39,884 nucleotides of DNA from an uncultured Candidatus Saccharibacteria bacterium (lineage in GTDB: Bacteria > Patescibacteriota > Saccharimonadia > Saccharimonadales > Saccharimonadaceae), in NCBI GenBank assembly GCA_938036825.1, contig CALHWD010000010.1:1-39884 (forward strand), given 5' to 3'. Position 1 is the stretch's first letter. Every line of letters starts with the position of its first letter. The notes under the pieces are model-generated. The model saw only the letters and a list, made by a program, of their open reading frames with translations, ran no database searches and had not been told where the DNA came from. Shown here one piece after another: positions 6,782 through 15,040 of the stretch. A program made the position numbers and the translations under genes.

Positions 6782-8428
6782 ATGTTTCAACCACCTCGCC
6801 CCCTCCTATATAACACAGCACCACTAACAAGCCAGCAGCTCAAAGAACTCCTCAAGGAGTATATTAAGCACTATCGCGAGTTGCTATGTACGCCTGATAC
6901 CATGAAGCAATTACTCAGGCCACATTCGTATAGCGGTGCAAAGGCAGATGAGGTTGTGGATGCTGTCGTTGACATTGTCAATATGTGGGGATATTACTTC
7001 TACCAGCCAACTGGCAAGACAGCTGCAAATCAGGAGAAAAAGCGTTTTGCGCAGCAGCTGTTGCACGATATTCGCGCAATGGCTGACGAGATTCCTGATC
7101 TTGCGAAGGTTATGTCTGAGATTGAAGAGATGGTCTGGCAAAAGCTTGATTTAGAAGTGAACCAGCAATCAGCTGAATCTCTTGTGGCTGAGGCTGGTAA
7201 TATCGATCGAAAAGAATTGTTTGATAGGTTGGTGACACACTATGTACGACTCAATGAGTATTATGATAGTGAGGGAGGAGCAACTGCTGAGCAGAAGGAG
7301 CAACTAGCCGATATTGTGCAGCATATGCGTGTTATCGCCGATACGGACGCTGATATAAAACGTGGAATATTTGCCGAGCAATTTCAGCCAACGCCGTCTG
7401 AGCGCAAAGAAGCGGCCGAGATCCTGTATGAAGCTTTTTCTCTTATTGATCGTCTGTATTATATCAGCGGTGCTGATGAAGACTTTGAGAGAGCGCTGAA
7501 TTTTGCCGATTCGTGTCGCACGACGGTATATAGTACACTCATCGGATCTGTGCCAGATCTACCAAGCCTTGATGATGCAGATATCGTACCACTTTCACTA
7601 GCAGAGCTTAAACGTGACAGAAAGGCGAGTGCCTATACCTATTATGTTGAATTTGTCATTCTCTCATTGGTGGAAGATTGTCTAAGGAGAGGCCAGCCTA
7701 GCAAGGCGCGCCAGATTGAGCGCTACCTCATTAATCCGTATATGCGTGCCGTTGCGGATATGCACTATGTTCTTGGCCATGAAGATCCGACTGGCAAGAG
7801 GCAAAAGCGCGCTGCAGCATACGTTATCGAAAGAGAGGACATAGCCTACGTAGAACAGGATGACGAGGATATCGAAAATAAAATAGTTATCAATGAACTT
7901 AATGATAGACGCCTCATTTTTGACGAGGAAATACGTCGTCGCTACATTGCATACGTACAGAGGTCAGCAGCAGCTGGCGAAAGGATTTTAGTGCGAATCG
8001 CTCTTGGAGCGCTACAGCAATGTTGTGAGCGCACCAATAAAGATCGTACTGCTATCTGCCAAGCTTTTTGGGAAGAATTGCGAAGCACGCTTCGCCCGAC
8101 AGACACAGATCTATACCTCCCTCCAGTCTTTACTTATTCTATACAGCTTCAGTGTATCTATACTCTATGGAAGTATGACGATGCAGACAAAGTAAACGAT
8201 TGGCTCAGACAGCAATACTCGGAGAATCCTAGTTACAATATAGTCACATGCTGTCTGGAGCATTTTATGTTTGATCCAAAAGCGCTTACAGCATTAGAAG
8301 ATTGTATTATGAAGGACACAACAAATCATCTACAGCCGAAATTTAGCAGGACACTCAAAGATCTTCGATCCCATCTTTGCTCTGCGATAGAAGATGCGTT
8401 TCAGTGTGAAAAGCAGATGAAAGGATAG
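6782..8428 (+). CDS. Large all-alpha hypothetical protein
   Basis: About 548 aa, with no signal peptide or membrane helix. The sequence is almost entirely amphipathic helix with many acidic residues (EDIAYVEQDDEDIENK near the middle) and several Cys in the C-terminal third (QQCCERT, VTCCLEH). The helical pairs resemble TPR-like solenoids, but no clear repeat consensus can be read. I do not recognise the family. It is a single gene with its own consensus promoter, and codon use is somewhat more AT-rich than its neighbours. It could be a scaffold or an unrecognised cytoplasmic effector. The ATG at 6782 was chosen because the promoter leaves no leader for the ATG at 6776. Confidence 0.7.
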   Translation: MFQPPRPLLYNTAPLTSQQLKELLKEYIKHYRELLCTPDTMKQLLRPHSYSGAKADEVVDAVVDIVNMWGYYFYQPTGKTAANQEKKRFAQQLLHDIRAMADEIPDLAKVMSEIEEMVWQKLDLEVNQQSAESLVAEAGNIDRKELFDRLVTHYVRLNEYYDSEGGATAEQKEQLADIVQHMRVIADTDADIKRGIFAEQFQPTPSERKEAAEILYEAFSLIDRLYYISGADEDFERALNFADSCRTTVYSTLIGSVPDLPSLDDADIVPLSLAELKRDRKASAYTYYVEFVILSLVEDCLRRGQPSKARQIERYLINPYMRAVADMHYVLGHEDPTGKRQKRAAAYVIEREDIAYVEQDDEDIENKIVINELNDRRLIFDEEIRRRYIAYVQRSAAAGERILVRIALGALQQCCERTNKDRTAICQAFWEELRSTLRPTDTDLYLPPVFTYSIQLQCIYTLWKYDDADKVNDWLRQQYSENPSYNIVTCCLEHFMFDPKALTALEDCIMKDTTNHLQPKFSRTLKDLRSHLCSAIEDAFQCEKQMKG

Positions 8429-8538
8429 AAGAAGAACTGTGCTGCAATAATAAAGAGCCTGAACTAGTACTATAGGAGCGTTCTTAATAAAGTGATTTTG
8501 AAAGACTGCTGCATCTTTCGCTTTCCTCTTCTCTATGC

Positions 8539-8544
8539 TATAAT
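8539..8544 (+). promoter_or_regulatory. -10 element for the ABC exporter operon
   Basis: TATAAT at 8539-8544 predicts a start near 8551, exactly at the base of the structured leader. The -35 region (about 8516-8521, TTTCGC) is poor. Confidence 0.55.
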
Positions 8545-8548
8545 TCGG

Positions 8549-8634
8549 CCCAACGGATGGTTGGTTGGCTTATAACAATATAATGCCCTGGGAGTGATTC
8601 AAGCAGAGGCCCGTTTGGGTGTGGGGCTCGTAGC
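8549..8634 (+). ncRNA. Structured 5' leader of the ABC exporter operon, candidate cis-regulatory RNA
   Basis: The ~100-base leader folds by eye into a closed unit. Outer stem: CCCAACGG (8549-8556) with CCG-T-TTGGG (8611-8619). Hairpin A: GGCTTATA (8567-8574), loop ACAA, TATAA-T-GCC (8579-8587). Hairpin B: GCCCTG (8585-8590) with CAG-A-GGC (8604-8610). Hairpins A and B share GCC at 8585-8587 and cannot both form fully, a classic switch layout. A small GCT-CGT-AGC hairpin precedes the AAAGGAG ribosome site. I recognise no known riboswitch class. Function is inferred from the fold and position; covariation would be needed to prove it. Confidence 0.4.
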
Positions 8635-8650
8635 ATAAGAAAGGAGTTTT

Positions 8651-9415
8651 ATGACTCAAACCAAACCAATTATAACGGTGGATGGCTTGACTAAAGCCTA
8701 TGCCGGCACGCCAGTGGTGGATGGGATATCCTTCACGGTTAAGACGGGCGAGATTTTTGGCTTGCTGGGGCCCAATGGCGCTGGTAAGACAACGACGCTA
8801 GAGATGCTCGAGGCGCTGCGGTCAATTGACGCTGGCCAAGCCACCATTGACGGCATTGATGTCGCTAAGCAGCCCAAGCAGATTAAGCAGATTATCGGCA
8901 TCCAGCTGCAGTCGACCACCTTTTACGATAAGCTGACCCTGCGCGAGCAGCTGCGTATGTTTGCCAGCCTCTACGGCCGGCGGGTTGATACCGATGCTTT
9001 GCTGGCCAAGGTGCAGCTCAGCGCCAAGGCAGGTAGCTATGTCGAGCAGCTGAGTGGTGGGCAAAAGCAGCGCTTTGCGATTGCTGCGACGCTTGTGAAC
9101 CAGCCCAAGGTGCTCTTTTTGGATGAGCCGACGACGGGACTAGACCCGCAAGCACGGCGCAACCTGTGGGAGCTGATCAAGACGATTCGCGATGAAGGCA
9201 TTACCATTGTGCTCACCACTCACTATATGGATGAGGCCGAGCTGCTGTGTGATCGCCTGGCGATTATGGATGCGGGCAAGATTATCACCATTGATACGCC
9301 GCAGCATCTTATCGAGCAGCTGCTAGCTCGTGGCTTTACCAAGCAGCAAACGGTCGAGCCCGCCAACTTAGAGGATGTGTTTATTGATTTAACCGGCAAG
9401 GCCATTCGGGAGTAG
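8651..9415 (+). CDS. ABC-2 type exporter, ATP-binding subunit
   Basis: 254 aa nucleotide-binding protein. Walker A GPNGAGKTT (about 39-47), signature LSGGQKQR, Walker B VLFLDEPTTGLD and H-loop LTTHYMDEAE are all intact, so it should be an active ATPase. Length and the DrrA/CcmA-like style (EDVFIDLTGKAIRE near the end) match daunorubicin-resistance type ABC-2 exporters. The ATG has an AAAGGAG site. The permease ATG follows directly after the TAG stop, so the two form one transporter. The substrate is unknown; drugs, peptides or lipids are possible. Confidence 0.93.
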   Translation: MTQTKPIITVDGLTKAYAGTPVVDGISFTVKTGEIFGLLGPNGAGKTTTLEMLEALRSIDAGQATIDGIDVAKQPKQIKQIIGIQLQSTTFYDKLTLREQLRMFASLYGRRVDTDALLAKVQLSAKAGSYVEQLSGGQKQRFAIAATLVNQPKVLFLDEPTTGLDPQARRNLWELIKTIRDEGITIVLTTHYMDEAELLCDRLAIMDAGKIITIDTPQHLIEQLLARGFTKQQTVEPANLEDVFIDLTGKAIRE

Positions 9416-10534
9416 ATGATGCGAGTCAAGTCATATTGGATTGGAGTATATGGGCAGGTGCGCGCCCTGCAAAAGCGCTTTATGCGTGATGGGATGTCAC
9501 TGTTTTTTACCTTTTTGTTTCCACTAATATTCCTCTTGGTGTTTGGTGCGATTTTTAATAACCAAACCACTAGCTTTGATGTGGCGATTATTAACCACTC
9601 GAAGAGTGAATTTGCCAAGCAGTTTGTGGAGCAAGCCAAGGCAAACAACGACACGACGCTCAAAGTGAAGGACGTCAAGGATATGCAGGACGCGCGCGAG
9701 AAGCTGAAGCACTCGGAGCTCAGTGGCATCATCGAGCTGCCAGCCGACTTTGGCAACGTGACGCCGGCTCAGGGGCGTCCGAGCGGCACTTTGCGCGTGC
9801 TCTACGCGAAGGGCTCGGAGCAGTCTGGTAACACGCTAACGGCTATTATGGGGCAGATTATTGATGGCATCAATAAGGGTATGGGCCAGCCCGAGCCACC
9901 ACTGAAGGTTGCGGGCCAAGCTGTGGGCGACGAGCAGCTCAAGACCTTCGACTATACCTTTACTGGCCTGCTCGCCTTTAGTTTGTTGAGTATGGGAATC
10001 TTTGGCCTAGCTAACCAGATGCCGACAGAGAAGCAAAAGGGCTCCTACCGGCGTCTTCGGGCGTCGCCCTTTACAGCAGGGCAGCTGATCCTGGCAGTAG
10101 GCATCCACTACACGATTGTATCGCTGCTGAGTGCCGCTATGATGCTGGCGGTCGGGATGAGTGTCTTCCACTTCAACATGCGTGGTGACTGGCTACTGGC
10201 CGTGCTGTTTCTTACTCTGTCCGCGCTGCTGATGGTGGGCTTTGGCTTGCTGGTTGGTGGCTGGGCTAAGAACGAGAACCAGTCGGCACCGCTGGGTAAC
10301 CTGGTAGCCTTCCCGATGATGTTCTTATCCGGCACCTTCTTCCCGTCCTTTATGTTCCCGGAGTGGCTGCGCACGCTGAGCCAGTTCGTCCCGATGACAC
10401 CTGTGACCGATGGTCTGCGCCTCATTATGACCGAGCATGCCAGCCTGGCAGAAGTGTTGCCATACGCTGGCGCTGTTGGCCTATGGATGCTGGTGGTGTA
10501 TATTGCGGCGATAAAGCTGTTCCGGTGGGAATAA
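9416..10534 (+). CDS. ABC-2 type exporter, membrane subunit
   Basis: 372 aa. One N-terminal membrane helix (about 27-48, with MSLFFTFLFPLIFLLVFG), a ~130-residue external loop, then five C-terminal helices, the usual ABC-2/YhgE-like permease plan. PTEKQKGSYRRLRASP is the coupling region typical of DrrB-type permeases, followed by LGNLVAFPMMFLSGTFFPSFMFPEWL. It starts on the base after the ATPase stop, so translation is coupled. With the ATPase it forms the exporter; the thioredoxin gene 28 bases downstream is probably in the same operon. Confidence 0.92.
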   Translation: MMRVKSYWIGVYGQVRALQKRFMRDGMSLFFTFLFPLIFLLVFGAIFNNQTTSFDVAIINHSKSEFAKQFVEQAKANNDTTLKVKDVKDMQDAREKLKHSELSGIIELPADFGNVTPAQGRPSGTLRVLYAKGSEQSGNTLTAIMGQIIDGINKGMGQPEPPLKVAGQAVGDEQLKTFDYTFTGLLAFSLLSMGIFGLANQMPTEKQKGSYRRLRASPFTAGQLILAVGIHYTIVSLLSAAMMLAVGMSVFHFNMRGDWLLAVLFLTLSALLMVGFGLLVGGWAKNENQSAPLGNLVAFPMMFLSGTFFPSFMFPEWLRTLSQFVPMTPVTDGLRLIMTEHASLAEVLPYAGAVGLWMLVVYIAAIKLFRWE

Positions 10535-10562
10535 CGAAATAACGAACAAAAGGAGGGGGGAG

Positions 10563-11150
10563 ATGCGTCGAAGCACGCAGGTGATAATAACAGGGGTAGT
10601 TATTGGTATACTCATGAGCCTGGTTGGCGCGGCGTGGTATCTTCAGCAGCATCGCCCCCAGCCTGCAAGGCAGACAGACGCTGCAAGGTTTCAGGCAGAA
10701 TATCCACGGGTTGCGGCAGATAACCGTTTTGTCTACGCACGTGATGTTGCTGTGCTCGATATGCTAGAACATGGCACGGGCGTGGTGTTTCTTGGCTACC
10801 CGCAGTGCCCGTGGTGTCAGCGGCTGAGTGAGTATGTTGACCAAGCCGCTCGTGCTGAGGGTATTGCTGCGATTCACTATCTTAATATTCGTCAGGCACG
10901 CGCTAGCAAGAATGAGACATACCAAAAGCTGGTGGCGCGTCTTGCGCCCTACCTCAGTAAGGATGAGAACGGCCAACCGCGAATTTTTGTGCCTGATGTG
11001 ACGATCGTAAAGCGTGGGTCGATTGTGTGGCGCTACAAAGAAGAGCCAACTGGCGATAGCGCTATCACCCCTGATCGGTATTGGACTGCAGAGCGGGCTC
11101 AGCGGGCAGTTGCGCAGCTGCGGCGTGCGATGCAGACAATGAAGCACTAG
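10563..11150 (+). CDS. Membrane-tethered thioredoxin-fold protein with CPWC motif
   Basis: 195 aa. Residues about 7-27 form a signal anchor (VIITGVVIGILMSLVGAAWYL), then a thioredoxin-like domain with VVFLGYPQCPWCQRL, giving a CPWC redox site. IFVPDVTIVKRGSIVWRYKEE contains the expected Pro near the cis-proline strand. It is probably exported and acts on disulfides outside the membrane, alongside the DsbA-like protein at 4351-5061. The start ATG follows AAAGGAGGGGGG. It lies 28 bases after the ABC-2 permease, so it is probably co-transcribed. Oxidase, reductase or isomerase direction cannot be told. Confidence 0.82.
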   Translation: MRRSTQVIITGVVIGILMSLVGAAWYLQQHRPQPARQTDAARFQAEYPRVAADNRFVYARDVAVLDMLEHGTGVVFLGYPQCPWCQRLSEYVDQAARAEGIAAIHYLNIRQARASKNETYQKLVARLAPYLSKDENGQPRIFVPDVTIVKRGSIVWRYKEEPTGDSAITPDRYWTAERAQRAVAQLRRAMQTMKH

Positions 11151-11210
11151 ACGAGAGCACTAGTGCAAATAATAAAGAGAAAATAATGTTGCTATGGCAG
11201 AGGAGGTAAC

Positions 11211-11519
11211 ATGACGTATCGATTTATTCAAGATGCCTACCAAGCGCGGCGTGGCGGGTCGTCGCGGGTGCTTGATGTGTGCTGCGAAGGCTGCGCCAAG
11301 CATGTGACGTTTTACCAAAAGGATGGCCCAGGTTCGCTGCGGCGCATGTATGTCGACCGTTTTATCGACATGACCCCAGTTGGTGATGAGCTGTGCTGCC
11401 CGCACTGCCAGCGCGTTCTTGGCATTCTCATCACGTATGCCAAGGAAAATCGCCTGGCCTATCGGCCTTTTGTCGATGCGGTGACGAAGCGGATTGTGCC
11501 GCGTCGGCAGGTAGGGTAG
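11211..11519 (+). CDS. Small zinc-ribbon-like protein, unknown
   Basis: 102 aa with two CxxC knuckles, CCEGCAKH at about residues 24-31 and CCPHCQRV at about 63-70, a spacing that fits one structural zinc site. No membrane or signal segment. I recognise no named family. The start has a strong GAGGAGG site seven bases before the ATG. It follows the thioredoxin gene by 60 bases, with a palindrome GCACTAGTGC in the gap, so it may be the last gene of the ABC-thioredoxin operon or separately expressed. Its TAG stop lies inside a 10-bp hairpin. Confidence 0.7.
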   Translation: MTYRFIQDAYQARRGGSSRVLDVCCEGCAKHVTFYQKDGPGSLRRMYVDRFIDMTPVGDELCCPHCQRVLGILITYAKENRLAYRPFVDAVTKRIVPRRQVG

Positions 11520-11531
11520 TGACCCTACCTG
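11508..11531 (+). terminator. 10-bp hairpin over a stop codon, possible terminator
   Basis: CAGGTAGGGT (11508-11517) pairs perfectly with ACCCTACCTG (11522-11531) around loop AGTG. It spans the stop of the zinc-ribbon gene and ends 10 bases before the next -10. No T-run follows, so it may be a processing or insulating hairpin and not a true intrinsic terminator. Confidence 0.45.
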
Positions 11532-11540
11532 TGCTGGTGC

Positions 11541-11546
11541 TATACT
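11541..11546 (+). promoter_or_regulatory. -10 TATACT of the phosphatase gene, leaderless spacing
   Basis: TATACT at 11541-11546 ends 7 bases before the ATG at 11554, so transcription should start on the start codon. The -35 would fall in the preceding hairpin and is weak. Confidence 0.5.
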
Positions 11547-11553
11547 GAATACC

Positions 11554-12129
11554 ATGATATATACCACGCTTTATTTTGTCCGTCATGGTCAGACAGATGC
11601 TAATATTGCAGCAGCGCAGAGCAATGAGGCTCATGATAGTAACATACCACTTAATCGTGTTGGGGCGGGGCAAGCTGCTGCAGTTGCGCGTGAGCTGGAG
11701 AAACTTACTCCGGCAGTAATCATCACCTCACCACTGCTGCGCGCTCGTCAAACAGCGGGGCAGATTGCGATGTATCACCCAACAGTACCGCTGATAGAAA
11801 TGGCAGACTTAGCGGAGCGATCGATTGGCACGGTAGCCAATCGCAGTTGGCACCGGCTGTTTGATGTCGATGAGAACATTCAGCCAGAGGGTGGTGAGTC
11901 GGTGCGGGATTTTTTGACGCGGCTCTACCGAGCCTATTGCTCAATTGCCACGGACTATGCCGGTCAGACGGTCATCGTTGTGGCGCATGGCGGTGGGCAC
12001 CATGCCTTGTATGCATATGCCCACGATCTACCGTGGCGCGGCAATATGCGCCGCGAGCTGCTTGATAATGGCGCGGCGCGGCGGTATACAATTTGGCCGC
12101 ACGCTACGCCAACGTGTAGTAAGCTATAA
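11554..12129 (+). CDS. Histidine phosphatase (phosphoglycerate mutase-like) family protein
   Basis: 191 aa. The catalytic RHG motif is YFVRHGQTDAN (Arg 10, His 11, Gly 12). ITSPLLRARQTA is the conserved second phosphate-binding segment, Glu-rich QPEGGESVRDF follows, and the second catalytic His is in VIVVAHGGGHHALY. These phosphoenzyme-forming phosphatases act on sugar phosphates, nucleotides or similar small molecules; the substrate is not readable. No ribosome site precedes the ATG, in keeping with a leaderless mRNA. It is convergent with the DUF488 gene, 17 bases away. Confidence 0.9.
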   Translation: MIYTTLYFVRHGQTDANIAAAQSNEAHDSNIPLNRVGAGQAAAVARELEKLTPAVIITSPLLRARQTAGQIAMYHPTVPLIEMADLAERSIGTVANRSWHRLFDVDENIQPEGGESVRDFLTRLYRAYCSIATDYAGQTVIVVAHGGGHHALYAYAHDLPWRGNMRRELLDNGAARRYTIWPHATPTCSKL

Positions 12130-12146
12130 GAACACGGAGCGCTTGA

Positions 12147-12500
12147 TTACTGGGTGCGCTCTAACCACTGTTTTAGTACGACTGCCTGGTTATGTTCTGT
12201 ATCCTTTGCGCCGTATAGTAGCGTCACGACAGGGTGATTGGACCAGGCATTTTTTGCTGCAGCGGCAGCTGGATTGGTATCGAGCTCTTTTTTATAACGT
12301 GCTGAAAACTCTGTAAACTTTTCTGGATCATGGTGAAACCAGTGACGTAATTCATCAGTTGGTGCGATGTCCCTTGCCCACTCATCGAGTGCTGCGTGCT
12401 CTTTGCTGATGCCTCGTGGCCAGAGTCGATCGACTAAGACACGATAGCCATCGTGTGGTGTTGCTAATTCGTAGATTCGCGTAATTTTGTAGGTGGTCAT
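12147..12500 (-). CDS. DUF488 family protein (YeaO-like)
   Basis: 117 aa. The signature LVDRLWPRGISKE near residues 22-34 and WFHHDPEKFTEFSARY then VVTLLYGAKDTEHNQAVVL match the DUF488/YeaO family, small cytosolic proteins with conserved Arg, Trp and Asp/His positions and no firmly known activity. The length is full for the family. The start has an AGAGGT site and a TACAAT -10 fifteen bases before the ATG. It is downstream of the MFS gene on the same strand, with an 86-base gap and its own promoter. Confidence 0.88.
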   Translation of the reverse strand: MTTYKITRIYELATPHDGYRVLVDRLWPRGISKEHAALDEWARDIAPTDELRHWFHHDPEKFTEFSARYKKELDTNPAAAAAKNAWSNHPVVTLLYGAKDTEHNQAVVLKQWLERTQ

Positions 12501-12586
12501 ACTACCTCTAATGCTATTGTAGCACGGAAGGCAATCTTAAAAAGGTGAGATGGCGATCGTATGGCGAGTAAAACGGTATAGATGAT

Positions 12587-14254
12587 TTACGTATCGTCCT
12601 TGTTTGCGGTCAAGGTGCGCTGAGGCAAGAAGAGGGCAACAAGGAAGCCTGTGGCCATAAGCGCGGCGCTAATGATGAAAATCTGGTGCAAGGAGTCGCT
12701 AAAGGCATTGAGAATGCGCGTCGTGTAGTCGTCTTGCTGTTGACTCAGCTGCTGCTGGGCACGTGCGCGAGCTGGAGCAGGTAGCTGGGCCATGCCTTTG
12801 GCTGCACCCTGGCTGATGGTGTCGCGCTGGCTATTGATACGGAGCAGGGTATCGGCATTGAGCTCACCATCGAGTTGCCGAGCGGCTTGTGGCGTGTGGC
12901 GCAGCGTCTGGATATAGGGAATCTGATTCACATCGCCAAGGCTGTGTAAAATGCCACTAGTGAGCACGCCCGCAAAGATAGCCGTCCCCACCGTCGAGCC
13001 AAGCCCGCGGAAGAGCTGTACGCTTGAGGTAGCAGCGCCAAGATCCTGCTGGCGGAATTCATTTTGCACGGCGAGGGTGAGGATGGGCATACACATCCCC
13101 ATGCCAAAGCCAGTGAGTGCCATAATGATTGCCTCGTGCCAGTAGGGTGAGGTGGGCTGAAGCGTGATAAGCGAGAGAATACTTGCTGCGGTGATGGCGC
13201 AGCCGATGACGATATAGCGCTTGTATACACCTGTCCGGCTGATGAGTTGCCCCACGCCAATAGAGCTGAGCATCATTCCGCCCACCATTGGCAAGAGCAT
13301 CAGGCCAGCCTGCGAGGCAGTCGCACCAAAGACCTGCTGATTAAATTGCGTGAGGTAGAGAATTGCTCCGAGAAAAGCGGCACCAAAGAGCAGGCTAATG
13401 AGCATAATGAGGCGGTAGGTGGGGTTACGGAAGAAGCGGAGAGGGAGAATCGGCTGAGCGGCTTTGCGCTCAAGCCAGAGAAAGACACCACCGGCAAGAG
13501 TGGCAATAGTCAGCAGCACGCTTTTGATGAAGGTAAGGCTCATGCCGTGGTCGATCACGCTCTTAAAGACCATCTCTGTATTATCTACTGCCAAGACAAG
13601 CGCCGCCAGGGCAATGGTGATGAAAAGAGCGCCGAGGTAGTCTGGCTTGTGCTTGCTGTCGTGCTTAATCTGTGGGCAATAGCGGATGATGAGAGCGGTG
13701 GCGATGATGCCAATTGGTACGTTGATAAAGAATGTCCAGCGCCAGTCGGTTGTGACGCCAAAGATGGTCGTACCATCGGTTAGCCAGCCACCAAGCAATG
13801 GCCCCGCTACCGAGCTCATACCAAAGGTCGCACCGATGAGCCCTTGCCAGCGGCCCCGCTCCTTAGGTGTAAAGAGATCGCCGACAATAGTAAAGGCGTT
13901 GGCGGTGATAATGCCGCCACCAATTCCTTGCAGCGCCCGCCACGCAATGAGCCATTCCACGGTTGGTGCGATACCACTGAGCAGCGAGCCAATAGTAAAG
14001 ATTGCCACACCACTAAGCAAAAGCGGCTTGCGGCCATACATATCACTGAGCTTACCGGCTAGCGGCACCGTTACAGTGGTGGTGAGCATATAGGCAGTAA
14101 CGATAAAGCCAAGTGACGAGAAGCTATTGAACTCCTTGACGATTGCGCCTAGTGCCGTCGCCACGATGGTTTGGTCGAGTGCCACAAGGAAGAGGGCGCT
14201 CATCACGGCAAGCATGACGATGAGTTTGTGACGTTGGGGCAGATGATGGAGCAT
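12587..14254 (-). CDS. MFS multidrug exporter, 14-TM DHA2 (EmrB/QacA) family
   Basis: 555 aa with about 14 hydrophobic helices. The helix-1 motif VALDQTIVATALGAIV and motif A GKLSDMYGRKPLLL between helices 2 and 3 are typical of DHA2 drug:proton antiporters, as is WRALQGIGGGIITANAFTIVGDLF. A long extracytoplasmic loop before the last helix contains LNADTLLRINSQRD. It should export lipophilic cations or drugs using the proton gradient. The start has an AAGGAA site. A consensus promoter lies about 125 bases upstream, so unlike many genes here it has a long leader, with direct repeats over the promoter that may bind a regulator. Confidence 0.92.
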   Translation of the reverse strand: MLHHLPQRHKLIVMLAVMSALFLVALDQTIVATALGAIVKEFNSFSSLGFIVTAYMLTTTVTVPLAGKLSDMYGRKPLLLSGVAIFTIGSLLSGIAPTVEWLIAWRALQGIGGGIITANAFTIVGDLFTPKERGRWQGLIGATFGMSSVAGPLLGGWLTDGTTIFGVTTDWRWTFFINVPIGIIATALIIRYCPQIKHDSKHKPDYLGALFITIALAALVLAVDNTEMVFKSVIDHGMSLTFIKSVLLTIATLAGGVFLWLERKAAQPILPLRFFRNPTYRLIMLISLLFGAAFLGAILYLTQFNQQVFGATASQAGLMLLPMVGGMMLSSIGVGQLISRTGVYKRYIVIGCAITAASILSLITLQPTSPYWHEAIIMALTGFGMGMCMPILTLAVQNEFRQQDLGAATSSVQLFRGLGSTVGTAIFAGVLTSGILHSLGDVNQIPYIQTLRHTPQAARQLDGELNADTLLRINSQRDTISQGAAKGMAQLPAPARARAQQQLSQQQDDYTTRILNAFSDSLHQIFIISAALMATGFLVALFLPQRTLTANKDDT

Positions 14255-14349
14255 ACAATTCCTTGGTTGGTTACTATAGTTGATATTCCGAAATGTAAGA
14301 TAAGGTTCTCGCTCTCGCTAGAGTATATGCTCCTCCTATATGACTTTGA

Positions 14350-14414
14350 GATACGTCAAGCAGAGAACTGTTAACCAAATATGCTATGATACGCCGAATA
14401 GAACTGTTTGTCAA
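14350..14414 (-). promoter_or_regulatory. MFS gene promoter with direct repeats
   Basis: On the minus strand -35 TTGACA (TGTCAA at 14409-14414) and -10 TATCAT (ATGATA at 14386-14391) are 17 bases apart. Two direct repeats of the form GATACG-N6/8-AGAACTGTT lie at 14350-14372 and 14388-14408. The second overlaps the -10 and spacer, the first sits just downstream of the start, a layout suited to a repressor. Confidence 0.55.
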
Positions 14415-14416
14415 TT

Positions 14417-14884
14417 TTATGCCAAGGAGCTTAGGCACTGCACCGGCTGATTGTGCGCGATGAGCTGCGCCAGATCAACCTCGGCAAGGAAGTGAGGTAA
14501 AATTGGGTACTGCTGCGGGCTAATGAAGCCACACTCGGCGACCTCCGCTAGGCCGTGCGTTGTGGCGGCAAGGTCAATCGACTGGTAGTCGTGCCAGTTG
14601 GTGATGTGGAACAAGAACTCAAGCTGCTCCCGTGGCTCGTTAGCCGCCTGCGTAGCAATCGCGAACTGCTGGACGAAGAGCAGCCGGCCAATTACTGGCT
14701 CGACGCCAGTTTCTTCGATCATTTCTCGCCGTAGGCCATCCAATATGCTCTCACCCAGCTCCAGCCCACCGCCTGGTGTGCACCAAAAATCTCGGCCATC
14801 GCCAGTGCGCGCTGTCAAGCGTTGGCAAAAGAGCTCGCCCCTGTCGTTAATGATAATTCCGCGTACGTTGATGTGTCTGTGCAT
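14417..14884 (-). CDS. NUDIX hydrolase
   Basis: 155 aa from the ATG at 14884. The NUDIX box GGLELGESILDGLRREMIEE continues into TGVE, with the required Gly, Glu, REU and EExGU positions at about residues 39-61. NUDIX enzymes hydrolyse nucleoside diphosphates linked to another group; no sub-family mark is visible. A longer frame reaches 14938, but the ATG at 14884 has a GGAGG site and begins with the family-typical HINVRGIIINDRGELF strand. It runs in the same direction as, and upstream of, the MFS gene. Confidence 0.9.
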   Translation of the reverse strand: MHRHINVRGIIINDRGELFCQRLTARTGDGRDFWCTPGGGLELGESILDGLRREMIEETGVEPVIGRLLFVQQFAIATQAANEPREQLEFLFHITNWHDYQSIDLAATTHGLAEVAECGFISPQQYPILPHFLAEVDLAQLIAHNQPVQCLSSLA

Positions 14885-15028
14885 GGTGCCTCCGTTATAG
14901 AACCGTTGATGATGAATGATAGACAGCCAGTTAGGCAATTATGTCTAGTATAGCAGCAATGAGATAGGTATTGTAAGAAGCGCGTGGTATTAACGACACA
15001 AGCGATAGCACAAAATCGCAGTTTGTTA

Positions 15029-15034
15029 TATAAT
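15029..15034 (+). promoter_or_regulatory. -10 TATAAT of the kinase-like gene, leaderless spacing
   Basis: TATAAT at 15029-15034 ends 6 bases before the ATG at 15041, which rules out the upstream start at 14984 and predicts a leaderless mRNA. Confidence 0.55.
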
Positions 15035-15040
15035 ACTCGT

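Noticed and set aside
13247..13783. 178-codon plus-strand frame inside the MFS gene
   Set aside because: Antisense to membrane helices of a clear DHA2 transporter, composition without hydrophobic core or motif.
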